Assembly: GCF_023573145.1 (NCBI RefSeq)
Contig: NZ_CP097636.1
Location: forward strand, 682,001 to 746,000
Length of the DNA: 64,000 bases
Direction: 5' to 3'
DNA from: Aquincola tertiaricarbonis
GTDB taxonomy: Bacteria > Pseudomonadota > Gammaproteobacteria > Burkholderiales > Burkholderiaceae_C
A program made the position numbers and the translations under genes. The notes beneath the pieces are model-generated. The model saw nothing but the letters and a program-made list of their open reading frames with translations. It was not told the origin of the DNA and did not search any database. Positions within the stretch are counted from its first letter, which is position 1, and the number at the start of each line of letters is the position of its first letter. This document shows, piece after piece, positions 43,867 through 50,916 of this stretch.

Positions 43867-44999
43867 GTCTTGAAGCCTTTGCCTCTTCCAGGGCCTTCAC
43901 CATGGGGGTGGAGCTGGAGCTGCAGATCGTCAACCGCCATGACTACGACCTGACCAACGGCGCCGCCGACCTGCTGCGCGTGATGGAGCGCCACAAGCTC
44001 GAGGCCGACGTGAAGCCCGAGATCACCAGCAGCATGATCGAGACGTCCACCGGCATCTGCGAGCGCCACCACGACGTGATCACGCAGCTGAGCGACGTGC
44101 GCGACGCGCTGGTGGACAGCGCCGGCCAGCTCAACCTGCGGCTGTGCGGCGGCGGCACCCACGCCTTCCAGGACTGGAGCCAGCGCCGCATCGTCGACAC
44201 GCCGCGCTACCTGCAGGTCTCGCAGCTGTACGGCTACCTGAGCAAGCAGTTCACCGTGTTCGGCCAGCACGTGCACATCGGCTGCCCGTCGCCCGACGAT
44301 GCGCTGTGGCTGCTACATGCGCTCAGCCGCTACGTGCCGCACGTCATCGCGCTGTCGGCCTCGTCGCCCTACATCCAGGGCAGCGACACCGGCTATGAGT
44401 CGTCGCGCCTCAACACCGTGTCGGCCTTCCCGCTGTCGGGTCGGGCGCCCTTCATGCTGAAGTGGAGCGAGTTCGAGCACTTCTTCAGCAAGATGGAGCA
44501 CACCGGCGTCGTCAAGTCGATGAAGGACTTCTACTGGGACATCCGGCCCAAGCCCGAGTTCGGCACGATCGAGGTGCGGGTGATGGACGTGCCGCTGACG
44601 GTGGAAAAGGCCGCCGCCATCGCCGTGTACCTGCAGTGCGTGGCCCGCTGGCTGCTCACCGAGAAGCCCTTCGAGCCGCAGGACGACGACTACCTGGTCT
44701 ACAGCTACAACCGCTTCCAGGCCTGCCGCTTCGGGCTGGATGGCGAGGTGGTGGACCCGCGCACCGCCGAGCACAAGCCGCTGCGCCAGCTGATCGCCCA
44801 GACCCTGCAGCAGGTGGAGATGCATGCCATCGAGCTGCGCGCCGAAAAGGGCCTGCTGCTGCTGCGCGACCAGCTCACCCGCGACCAGCCCAGCGACGCC
44901 GGCTGGCTGCGCGCCACCCAGCAGCGCGAACAGTACCTGCCCGAGGTCGTGCGCCAGCAGTGCATGCGCTTTGAAGGGGTGCGGACGCCGGGGCGGTGA
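43863..44999 (+). CDS. YbdK-family carboxylate-amine ligase (glutamate-cysteine ligase type 2)
   Basis: ATP-dependent ligase-fold protein of 378 residues with [13 protein letters not shown] near the start, [57 protein letters not shown] and [20 protein letters not shown], all typical of the GCS2/YbdK family. E. coli YbdK has weak glutamate-cysteine ligase activity; the physiological product is usually unknown. It is coupled to the upstream antiporter gene, which makes a role in making a thiol or small peptide that affects the antiporter conceivable. Confidence 0.88.
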   Translation: MSLEAFASSRAFTMGVELELQIVNRHDYDLTNGAADLLRVMERHKLEADVKPEITSSMIETSTGICERHHDVITQLSDVRDALVDSAGQLNLRLCGGGTHAFQDWSQRRIVDTPRYLQVSQLYGYLSKQFTVFGQHVHIGCPSPDDALWLLHALSRYVPHVIALSASSPYIQGSDTGYESSRLNTVSAFPLSGRAPFMLKWSEFEHFFSKMEHTGVVKSMKDFYWDIRPKPEFGTIEVRVMDVPLTVEKAAAIAVYLQCVARWLLTEKPFEPQDDDYLVYSYNRFQACRFGLDGEVVDPRTAEHKPLRQLIAQTLQQVEMHAIELRAEKGLLLLRDQLTRDQPSDAGWLRATQQREQYLPEVVRQQCMRFEGVRTPGR

Positions 45000-45017
45000 G
45001 GGCGGCGGAAGTTCATC

Positions 45018-45044
45018 GGCGTGCGCATAATGAGTGCGCACGCC
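45018..45044. promoter_or_regulatory. Inverted repeat over the -10 box of ccdAB
   Basis: Perfect 10-bp arms GGCGTGCGCA (45018-45027) and TGCGCACGCC (45035-45044) around a 7-bp spacer. CATAAT (45026-45031), a good -10 box, lies between and partly inside the arms. A CcdA/CcdB complex bound here would block the promoter, the usual autoregulation of such modules. Confidence 0.55.
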
Positions 45045-45069
45045 ATTACGCCACACTTCCTCCAAAGCC

Positions 45070-45342
45070 ATGCCTTACGCCCGATCGCACCAGTCCGCGG
45101 CCATGGTTCGCCCCACAGCCCGGGACCGCAAGCCGGCCAACTTGAGCCTGCCGGTCGACTTGATCGACGAAGCGCGGAGCTTGGGCATCAACCTGTCTCA
45201 AGCCGCTGCATCGGGCATTGCGGCCGCCATCACCCAGCATCGGCAGGCGCGTTGGGTGGCTGAAAACCAGGACGCGCTGCAAAGCTCCAACGCCTTCGTC
45301 GACCAGAACGGACTACCGTTGGACCGTTATCGCCACTTTTGA
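45070..45342 (+). CDS. ccdA: CcdA-type antitoxin
   Basis: Ribbon-helix-helix antitoxin of 90 residues. The N-terminal DNA-binding part is RKPANLSLPVDLIDEARSLG (then INLSQAAASGIAAAI), followed by the family's C-terminal toxin-binding tail ARWVAENQDALQSSNAFVDQ with GLPLDRYRHF. CcdB follows after 2 bp. Starts at 45070, 45103 (79 residues, closer to family length) or a GTG at 45034 are possible; the GTG lies within the inverted repeat and is least likely. No clear Shine-Dalgarno sequence distinguishes them. Confidence 0.8.
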   Translation: MPYARSHQSAAMVRPTARDRKPANLSLPVDLIDEARSLGINLSQAAASGIAAAITQHRQARWVAENQDALQSSNAFVDQNGLPLDRYRHF

Positions 45343-45344
45343 GC

Positions 45345-45644
45345 ATGGCCAGGTTCCACGTGTATGCCAACTCAGAGGGCGGCGGGTTGCTGCTGGATGT
45401 GCAGGCCAACTTGCTGTCGCATCTGAACACTTGTGTCGTGGTGCCGCTGCTCCCGCTGGCCCAGGCGCCCAAGCCAGCGATGGTGCTCAATCCTGTGTTC
45501 AAGATCGACGGCGTGGATTGCATGATGGCCACTCAGTTCCTGGCTGCCGTACCACGCCGCGTGCTGGGCCCTGAGAAGGCTCGCCTCGTGGATCAAGCCG
45601 ACGTCGTGGTCAGCGCGCTGGATTGCCTGTTCCAGGGCATCTGA
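45345..45644 (+). CDS. ccdB: CcdB-type toxin
   Basis: Gyrase-poison toxin of 99 residues. The fold elements match CcdB: MARFHVYANSEGGGLLLDVQ, VVVPLLPLAQAP, LNPVFKIDGVDCMMATQFLA, VPRRVLGPEKARLVD and a C-terminal helix ALDCLFQGI that ends in Gly-Ile, as in the F-plasmid toxin whose last residues contact GyrA. The ATG at 45345 starts 2 bp after the ccdA stop. The ORF is full length, so the toxin may be active. Confidence 0.83.
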   Translation: MARFHVYANSEGGGLLLDVQANLLSHLNTCVVVPLLPLAQAPKPAMVLNPVFKIDGVDCMMATQFLAAVPRRVLGPEKARLVDQADVVVSALDCLFQGI

Positions 45645-45665
45645 TCGCTGGCGGCTGCGGCCGCG

Positions 45666-46781
45666 TCAAATCCCCTGCGCCCGCCGCAGCGTCTTCATGC
45701 GGTCCACGCTGTGCAGCGTCACGCGCTGGGCCTCGCCCTCGCGCACGATGTCCAGTTGCACGTCACGCTCGGGCTGACCGCCCTGCCACAAGCTTTGCCA
45801 CAGCGCGGCCAACGTCTTCACGCTCGCGCCGTCGATGCGCAGGATGCGATCGCCCGGCTGCAGGCCCGCCACGTCGGCCGGGCTGTCGGTGCTCACACGG
45901 GCCACACGCAGCTCACCACCCAGCTCCACGCAGTTCAGGCCCAGCCAGGCCCGCTTGCTGGCCGCCGACATGCCGGCGCGCCGCAGCTCGGGCAGGATGG
46001 GCGTCAACAGGTCGATCGGCACGAACATGTTGCCCGGCATCGAAGGCGCCTCGTCGCCCAGCGCCTGCGCCACCACCAGCGAGCCGATGCCCACCAGCTC
46101 GCCGCGTGAGTTGAAAAGGCCGGCGCCGCTGTGGTCGGCCCGGGCCGGCGCGGTGAACAGCGCGCCGTCGATCAGGTACTCCCAGTAGCCGGCAAAGGCC
46201 CGGCGCGAGACCAGCTGCGCGATGCCGACGATCGCGCCGCCGTCGCTGCGCAGTCCGCCGGGGCCGCTGGCCATCATCAAGGGCTCTTCCACCTGCAGCG
46301 CGCCGGCCGAGCCCAGCGGCACCGGCGCCACCTTCAGCGGTGCCAGCGCCTGCAGCAGGCCGAAGCCGGTGGCCACGTCGTAGGCCACCACGCGGGCGGG
46401 CACCCGGCGCTCATCGTCCAGCACCAGCTGCACCTGGTCGGCTTCGAGGATCAAATAGCCGATGGTCAGCACGAGGCCGTCGTCGCTGATCACCACGCCC
46501 GAGCCGGCGCGCACCCGGCCCAGCGTGGCGGCCGAACTGGCATCGGCCACCGCCATGGCCTGCACGCCCACCACGGCGCGGTGCGCACGCTGCAGGGCCT
46601 GCAGCTGCTGCGGGTCGACCGCGTCAGCGCCTTCCTGGGAGGCGGCAGAAGGGGAGGCCGCGGGGGCGGCCGGCGCAGGCGCTGCCCACGCGGCCACGTT
46701 GACCAACGCGCCCAGCAGGGCGATCAGCAACGCGGCCAGCATCAGCGATGCTTCCATCCACGTCTTGCGATCGAAACCCAT
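45666..46781 (-). CDS. HtrA/DegS-like trypsin-fold protein with PDZ domain, probably catalytically inactive
   Basis: Protein of 371 residues with an N-terminal membrane anchor (SLMLAALLIALLGALVNVAA), an Ala/Pro-rich linker, a trypsin-like domain and a C-terminal PDZ domain (RAWLGLNCVELGGELRVARV, SPADVAGLQPGDRILRIDGA). Compared with DegS/DegP, the catalytic His position reads VLTIGYLI instead of LTNxHV, the Asp position reads YDVATGFGLL instead of TDLAVL, and the Ser region reads DHSGAGLFN instead of GNSGGPL. Thus His and Asp are lost while Ser remains. GGAGG lies about 6 nt before the ATG at 46781. It lies 95 bp downstream of the rhomboid protease gene on the same strand. It may be a regulatory pseudoprotease. 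Confidence 0.8.
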   Translation of the reverse strand: MGFDRKTWMEASLMLAALLIALLGALVNVAAWAAPAPAAPAASPSAASQEGADAVDPQQLQALQRAHRAVVGVQAMAVADASSAATLGRVRAGSGVVISDDGLVLTIGYLILEADQVQLVLDDERRVPARVVAYDVATGFGLLQALAPLKVAPVPLGSAGALQVEEPLMMASGPGGLRSDGGAIVGIAQLVSRRAFAGYWEYLIDGALFTAPARADHSGAGLFNSRGELVGIGSLVVAQALGDEAPSMPGNMFVPIDLLTPILPELRRAGMSAASKRAWLGLNCVELGGELRVARVSTDSPADVAGLQPGDRILRIDGASVKTLAALWQSLWQGGQPERDVQLDIVREGEAQRVTLHSVDRMKTLRRAQGI

Positions 46782-46876
46782 GGCTTCCTCCGCTCGCCGT
46801 GAATCACCGGCGATGGGAAAAAGCATGAGGCATCGCGCGCGCCCTACGCGCGTCAGGGTTTAACCCGGGCAGGCCT

Positions 46877-47473
46877 TCAGCGGCGGCGGCGCGGGAAGGG
46901 GGCCTGGCCGCGCCAGTAGCGAATCATCAGGAAGCCGCCCAGCATGCCGCCCAGGTGGGCGAAGTGGGCCACGCCGCTGGGGCCGCCCAGGCCCATCAGC
47001 AGTTCCAGGCCGCCGAAGATGGCCACGTACACCTTGGCCTTCATCGGGATCGGCGGGATCAGCAGCTGGATGGTGCGGTTGGGAAACAGCATGCCGAAGG
47101 CCAGCAGCAGGCCATACAGCGCGCCCGAGGCACCCACCGTGGGTGCGCTGGAGCCGATCAGCGCCGTCCAGCCCAGCTGCACCACGGCGGCGGCCAGCGC
47201 GCTGGCCACCAGGAACTGGATGTAGCGGCGCTGGCCCCAGAGGTTTTCCAGCTCGGAGCCGAACATCCACAGGCCCAGCATGTTGAACAGCAGGTGGAAG
47301 GCGCTGCCGTGCAGGAAGGCATAGGTCACCACCTGCCAGGGCTGGAACAGCCCGGTGCTCAGCGGCCACAGCGCGGCCAGGGCTTCGTACTGGGGCGGAA
47401 TCAGCAGACCCAGGCAGAAGATGCCCACACAGATCAGGATCAGCGTCTTGGTGACCGGCGGCAGAGGCGGCAT
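46877..47473 (-). CDS. Rhomboid-family intramembrane serine protease
   Basis: Membrane protein of 198 residues with six hydrophobic helices. The oxyanion-side HGSAFHLLFNMLGLWMFG, the nucleophile motif GASGALYGLLLAFG and the catalytic His in HFAHLGGMLGGFLMIRYW are all present, so it should be active. It would cut single-pass membrane proteins within or near the bilayer; the substrate is unknown. The start at 47473 is the ATG before MPPLPPVTKTLILICVGIFC; the longer frame runs back toward the tRNA. Confidence 0.88.
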   Translation of the reverse strand: MPPLPPVTKTLILICVGIFCLGLLIPPQYEALAALWPLSTGLFQPWQVVTYAFLHGSAFHLLFNMLGLWMFGSELENLWGQRRYIQFLVASALAAAVVQLGWTALIGSSAPTVGASGALYGLLLAFGMLFPNRTIQLLIPPIPMKAKVYVAIFGGLELLMGLGGPSGVAHFAHLGGMLGGFLMIRYWRGQAPFPRRRR

Positions 47474-47542
47474 TCGGATGATCTCAAGGAGGCGGAGCGT
47501 TCGCCGGATGCCGGAGGCCAGGCGCCCGGCGGCGTGCTTGCA

Positions 47543-47627
47543 TGGTGCCCGCGGCCAGACTCGAACTGGCACGCCTTGCGGCGGCGGATTTTGAATCCGC
47601 TACGTCTACCGATTTCGTCACGCGGGC
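47543..47627 (-). tRNA. tRNA-Leu (anticodon CAA)
   Basis: Acceptor arm GCCCGCG pairs with CGCGGGC, and the CCA end is encoded (47543-47545). Anticodon stem GCGGA/TCCGC encloses loop TTCAAAA, giving anticodon CAA. A long class II variable arm and the T-arm CCAGTTCGAGTCTGG are present. Total 85 nt with CCA. It lies between the rhomboid gene and cysM. Confidence 0.95.
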
Positions 47628-47730
47628 ATGAGGCGCCGTGGAGCGCTTGCGTGGGCGCGGATTATTGCATGGGGTTCGGGGTGCCCCGCCCGCACAAGCG
47701 GCGCGCGGGCGCTGCTGCCACAATTGGCGT

Positions 47731-48636
47731 ATGCCTCAATACCAGACCTTGGAAGACGTGATCGGCGGCACGCCGCTCGTGCGGCTGCAACGCCTGCCCG
47801 GGCCCGAGATCGCGCAGCGCAACAACGTGATCCTCGGCAAGCTCGAGGGCAACAACCCGGCCGGCTCCGTGAAAGACCGTCCGGCGATCAACATGATCCG
47901 CCGCGCCGAGGAGCGTGGCGAGATCCGCCCCGGCGACACGCTGATCGAGGCCACCTCGGGCAACACCGGCATCGCGCTGGCCATGGCCGCCGCCATCCGC
48001 GGCTACCGCATGGTGCTGATCATGCCGGAGGACCTGTCGATCGAACGTGCGCAGACCATGAAAGCCTTCGGTGCCGAGCTGGTGCTGACGCCGCGCTCCG
48101 GCGGCATGGAGTACGCCCGTGACCTGGCCGAGCAGATGCAGAAGGACGGCAAAGGCCGCGTGCTCGACCAGTTCGCCAATGCCGACAACCCCGCGGTGCA
48201 CTACGACACCACCGGCCCCGAGCTGTGGCAGCAGACCGAAGGCGGCATCACCCACTTCGTCAGCGCGATGGGCACCACCGGCACCATCACCGGCGTGTCG
48301 CGCTACCTGAAGGAGCGCAACCCGGCCATCCGCATCGTCGGTGCCCAGCCCAGCGAGGGCTCGCGCATCCCCGGCATCCGCAAGTGGCCCGAGGCCTACC
48401 TGCCCAAGATCTACGACCCCAAGGCCGTGGACGAGCTGGTGTACGTGTCGCAGGCCGATGCCGAGCACATGGCCCGGCGCATGGCCAGCGAAGAAGGCCT
48501 GTTCGCCGGCATCTCGGCCGCCGGTGCCTGCTGGGCCGCGCTGCAGCTGGCCCGCACGGTGGAAAACGCCACCATCGTGTTCGTGGTGTGCGACCGGGGC
48601 GACCGCTACCTGTCCACCGGCGTGTTCCCGGCCTGA
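47731..48636 (+). CDS. cysM: Cysteine synthase B
   Basis: PLP-dependent O-acetylserine sulfhydrylase that makes cysteine from O-acetylserine and sulfide or thiosulfate. The 301-residue product has the PLP lysine in NPAGSVKDRPAINM, the substrate loop EATSGNTGIALAMAAA and the phosphate cradle SAMGTTGTITGVSRYL. VSRYLKERNPAIRIVGAQPS and length favour CysM over CysK. The start at 47731 is the usual MPQYQTLEDVIGGTPLVRL. A TusA-like sulfur-carrier gene follows at 17 bp, consistent with sulfur metabolism. Confidence 0.93.
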   Translation: MPQYQTLEDVIGGTPLVRLQRLPGPEIAQRNNVILGKLEGNNPAGSVKDRPAINMIRRAEERGEIRPGDTLIEATSGNTGIALAMAAAIRGYRMVLIMPEDLSIERAQTMKAFGAELVLTPRSGGMEYARDLAEQMQKDGKGRVLDQFANADNPAVHYDTTGPELWQQTEGGITHFVSAMGTTGTITGVSRYLKERNPAIRIVGAQPSEGSRIPGIRKWPEAYLPKIYDPKAVDELVYVSQADAEHMARRMASEEGLFAGISAAGACWAALQLARTVENATIVFVVCDRGDRYLSTGVFPA

Positions 48637-48653
48637 GCCCACCGCATCCCGCG

Positions 48654-48881
48654 ATGAACGCACACAAAGAGATCGACACCCGCGGCATGAACTGCCCGCT
48701 GCCCATCCTCAAGGCCAAGAAGGCCCTGGCCGACATGGCCTCGGGCGAGGTGCTGAAGGTGGTGGCCACCGACCCGTCGTCGACGCGCGACTTCCAGGCC
48801 TTCGCCAAGCAGACCGGCAACGAGCTGCTGGAGCAGACCGCCGCCGGTGGCGAGTTCACGCACTACCTCAAGCGCCGGTAG
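48654..48881 (+). CDS. TusA/SirA-family sulfur-carrier protein
   Basis: Small protein of 75 residues with the family motif DTRGMNCPLPILKAKKAL, in which the Cys of CPxP carries persulfide sulfur, followed by GEVLKVVATDPSSTRDFQAF. Roles include tRNA thiolation (TusA), molybdenum cofactor sulfur supply or thiosulfate metabolism; placement after cysM indicates a sulfur-transfer role. Length is normal for the family. Confidence 0.9.
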   Translation: MNAHKEIDTRGMNCPLPILKAKKALADMASGEVLKVVATDPSSTRDFQAFAKQTGNELLEQTAAGGEFTHYLKRR

Positions 48882-48892
48882 ATGGAGCACCC

Positions 48893-48949
48893 GGCGCCCC
48901 TGAGGGGCGCCACCCTCCGGGAGGGTGCCGAGGCCGCTTGGGAGCGGCC
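48893..48949. terminator. Three consecutive GC hairpins between the TusA-like gene and galU
   Basis: Perfect stems in a row: GGCGCCCC-TGA-GGGGCGCC (48893-48911), CACCCTC-CGG-GAGGGTG (48911-48927) and GGCCGCT-TGGG-AGCGGCC (48932-48949). They lie between convergent genes. No T-run follows on either strand, so they may act as roadblock or transcript-end structures rather than classic terminators. Confidence 0.5.
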
Positions 48950-48988
48950 CGGCGCTGGCCTCGGGAAGGCGCAGCCGGCGCCTGAAGA

Positions 48989-49855
48989 TCAGAGGTCGAT
49001 GCCCTTGAGGTATTCACGGAAGCCGGGGCCCAGCGTCGGGTGCGCCAGCGCCAGGGCCACGTTGGCTTCCAGGAAGCCTTCCTTGCTGCCGCAGTCGTAG
49101 CGCTGGCCTTCGTAGCGGTAGGCAAACACCTTCTCGCGGCGCAGCAGGCCGGCGATGCCGTCGGTCAGCTGGATCTCGCCACCCACGCCGCGCGGCTGGT
49201 TGGCGATCTCGTGGAAGACGCCCGGCGTCAGGATGTAGCGGCCAGCCACGCCCAGGTTGGACGGGGCGTTCTCAGGCGCCGGCTTCTCGACGATGCGGGT
49301 CAGGTCCAGCAGGCGGTCGCTGACCGGCGTGCCGTCGACGATGCCGTAGCGGCGGGTGTGCTCGGGCGGCACTTCCTGCACCGCGATGATGGAGGCGCGC
49401 CACTCCTTGAACTGCTCGACCATCTGCGCCAGCACCGAAGGCTTGCCCACCATCAGGTCGTCGGCCAGCAGCACGGCGAAGGGCGAATTGCCCACCAGGC
49501 GCTGCGCGCACAGCACGGCGTGGCCCAGGCCCAGGGCCTGCGCCTGGCGCACGTAGATGCACTCCATGTCCTTGGGCTTGACGCTGTGAACCACATCCAG
49601 CAGCTCTTTCTTGCCCGCTTGTTCAAGGGCTACTTCGAGCTCGAAGGTCATGTCAAAGTGGTCCTCGATCGGCCGCTTGTGCCGACCGGTCACGAAGATC
49701 ATCTCCCGCACGCCCGCCGCATACGCCTCTTCCACGGCGTATTGGATCAGTGGCTTGTCCACCACGGGGAGCATCTCTTTCGGCTGCGCCTTCGTGGCCG
49801 GGAGAAAGCGAGTACCCAGGCCTGCTACGGGGAAGATGGCTTTTGTGACCGGCAT
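48989..49855 (-). CDS. galU: UTP-glucose-1-phosphate uridylyltransferase
   Basis: Makes UDP-glucose for polysaccharide and galactose metabolism. The 288-residue product has the nucleotidyltransferase start AIFPVAGLGTRFLPATKAQP (then KEMLPVVDKPLIQYAVEEA), GRHKRPIEDHFD, LGLGHAVLCAQ, the metal-binding FAVLLADDLMV and GGEIQLTDGIAGLL. The start MPVTKAIFPVAGLG is chosen; the longer frame is a shadow of the divergent gene. Full length. Confidence 0.94.
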   Translation of the reverse strand: MPVTKAIFPVAGLGTRFLPATKAQPKEMLPVVDKPLIQYAVEEAYAAGVREMIFVTGRHKRPIEDHFDMTFELEVALEQAGKKELLDVVHSVKPKDMECIYVRQAQALGLGHAVLCAQRLVGNSPFAVLLADDLMVGKPSVLAQMVEQFKEWRASIIAVQEVPPEHTRRYGIVDGTPVSDRLLDLTRIVEKPAPENAPSNLGVAGRYILTPGVFHEIANQPRGVGGEIQLTDGIAGLLRREKVFAYRYEGQRYDCGSKEGFLEANVALALAHPTLGPGFREYLKGIDL

Positions 49856-49936
49856 AAATCGTTGAGGGTGAGGGAGTCGTTGGATTGTGGCACGCAGAAA
49901 ATATGCCATCGGGCAAGTTTGCCTACCGCATGTGAC

Positions 49937-50902
49937 ATGGACGTTCTGATCCTGGACACATTCGACGGGCCGGTGTTGCGGTGGTTGTCCGAGCGGCACC
50001 GCGTGCACCATGCGCCCGAGCTGGCGCACGACCCGGAGGGGCTGCGCCAGGCGCTGGCTACCACCGCCGCGCTGGTGGCGCCGCCTTCGCTGCGCATCGA
50101 CGGCCTGCTGCTGAGCTGGGCGCCGCACCTGCGTGCCGTGGCGCGCATCGGCGCCGGTCAGGCCGCCCCGATCGACTTCGATGCCTGCGAACGCGCTGGT
50201 GTCGAGTTGCTGCGCAACGGCGCCGCCCACGCCACCGCCCATGCCGAGTTTGCGATCGGTGCGCTGCTGGCCCAGTGGCGCCGCAGCGATGCTGCGCAGG
50301 CCGATGGCGCCGCGGCGGCGCGCGAGATCGGGGGCGCCACCGTGGGCCTGTTCGGCATGCAACCGGGCTCGCGGGCGCTGGCCGCCCTGCTGCAGGCCTT
50401 TGGTGCGCGCGTGGTGGGCTACGACCCCTCGCTGCACGCCAGCGATGCGCTGTGGCCGCGCTGGCAGGTCGAGCCGTTGCCGCTGCGCGACTTCATGGCC
50501 GCCTGCGACGCGGTGTGCGTGCTGCTGCCCATGTTCAGCCGCTACCGCGGCCTGCTGGGCGAGCGGGTGCTGGCCAGCTGCAAGCCTGAGCAGGTGCTGG
50601 TCAGCCTCACGCATTCCTCGGTGTTCGACGAGCAGGCCCTGGCCGAAGCGATGGGCGACGGCCGCGTGGCCGGCGTGTGGTTCGACGATGCCGAGGCCGG
50701 CCTGTGCGACGACGGCCGGCCGCTGCACGGCCTGCCCGGCGTGCACGTGACGCCGCGGTTGGCCGATGCCACCCGCGAATCACGCGAGCGCAGCGCCTGG
50801 GCCGTGGCGCGCCGCATCGACACGCTGCTGACGCCCTGGCGTGCCCATGGCGACAGCACCGCGGCGGCGCCGCTGATGGCGCTGTCGCCGCGCGCGGCCT
50901 GA
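49937..50902 (+). CDS. D-2-hydroxyacid dehydrogenase-like protein lacking catalytic residues
   Basis: Protein of 321 residues with the two-domain fold of D-isomer 2-hydroxyacid dehydrogenases (GATVGLFGMQPGSRALAALL in place of the GxGxxG region; FDEQALAEAMGDGRVAGVWF near the end). The family's catalytic Arg (usually in TARG/SRG) is replaced in LVSLTHSSVFDE, the Glu region reads GVWFDDAEAG, and the His position reads VTPRLADAT rather than TPH. All three appear lost, so it is probably not an active reductase. It is divergent from galU and convergent with valS. Compare the intact relative at 12025-12969. Confidence 0.75.
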   Translation: MDVLILDTFDGPVLRWLSERHRVHHAPELAHDPEGLRQALATTAALVAPPSLRIDGLLLSWAPHLRAVARIGAGQAAPIDFDACERAGVELLRNGAAHATAHAEFAIGALLAQWRRSDAAQADGAAAAREIGGATVGLFGMQPGSRALAALLQAFGARVVGYDPSLHASDALWPRWQVEPLPLRDFMAACDAVCVLLPMFSRYRGLLGERVLASCKPEQVLVSLTHSSVFDEQALAEAMGDGRVAGVWFDDAEAGLCDDGRPLHGLPGVHVTPRLADATRESRERSAWAVARRIDTLLTPWRAHGDSTAAAPLMALSPRAA

Positions 50903-50916
50903 GCCAGCGCAGCGAG

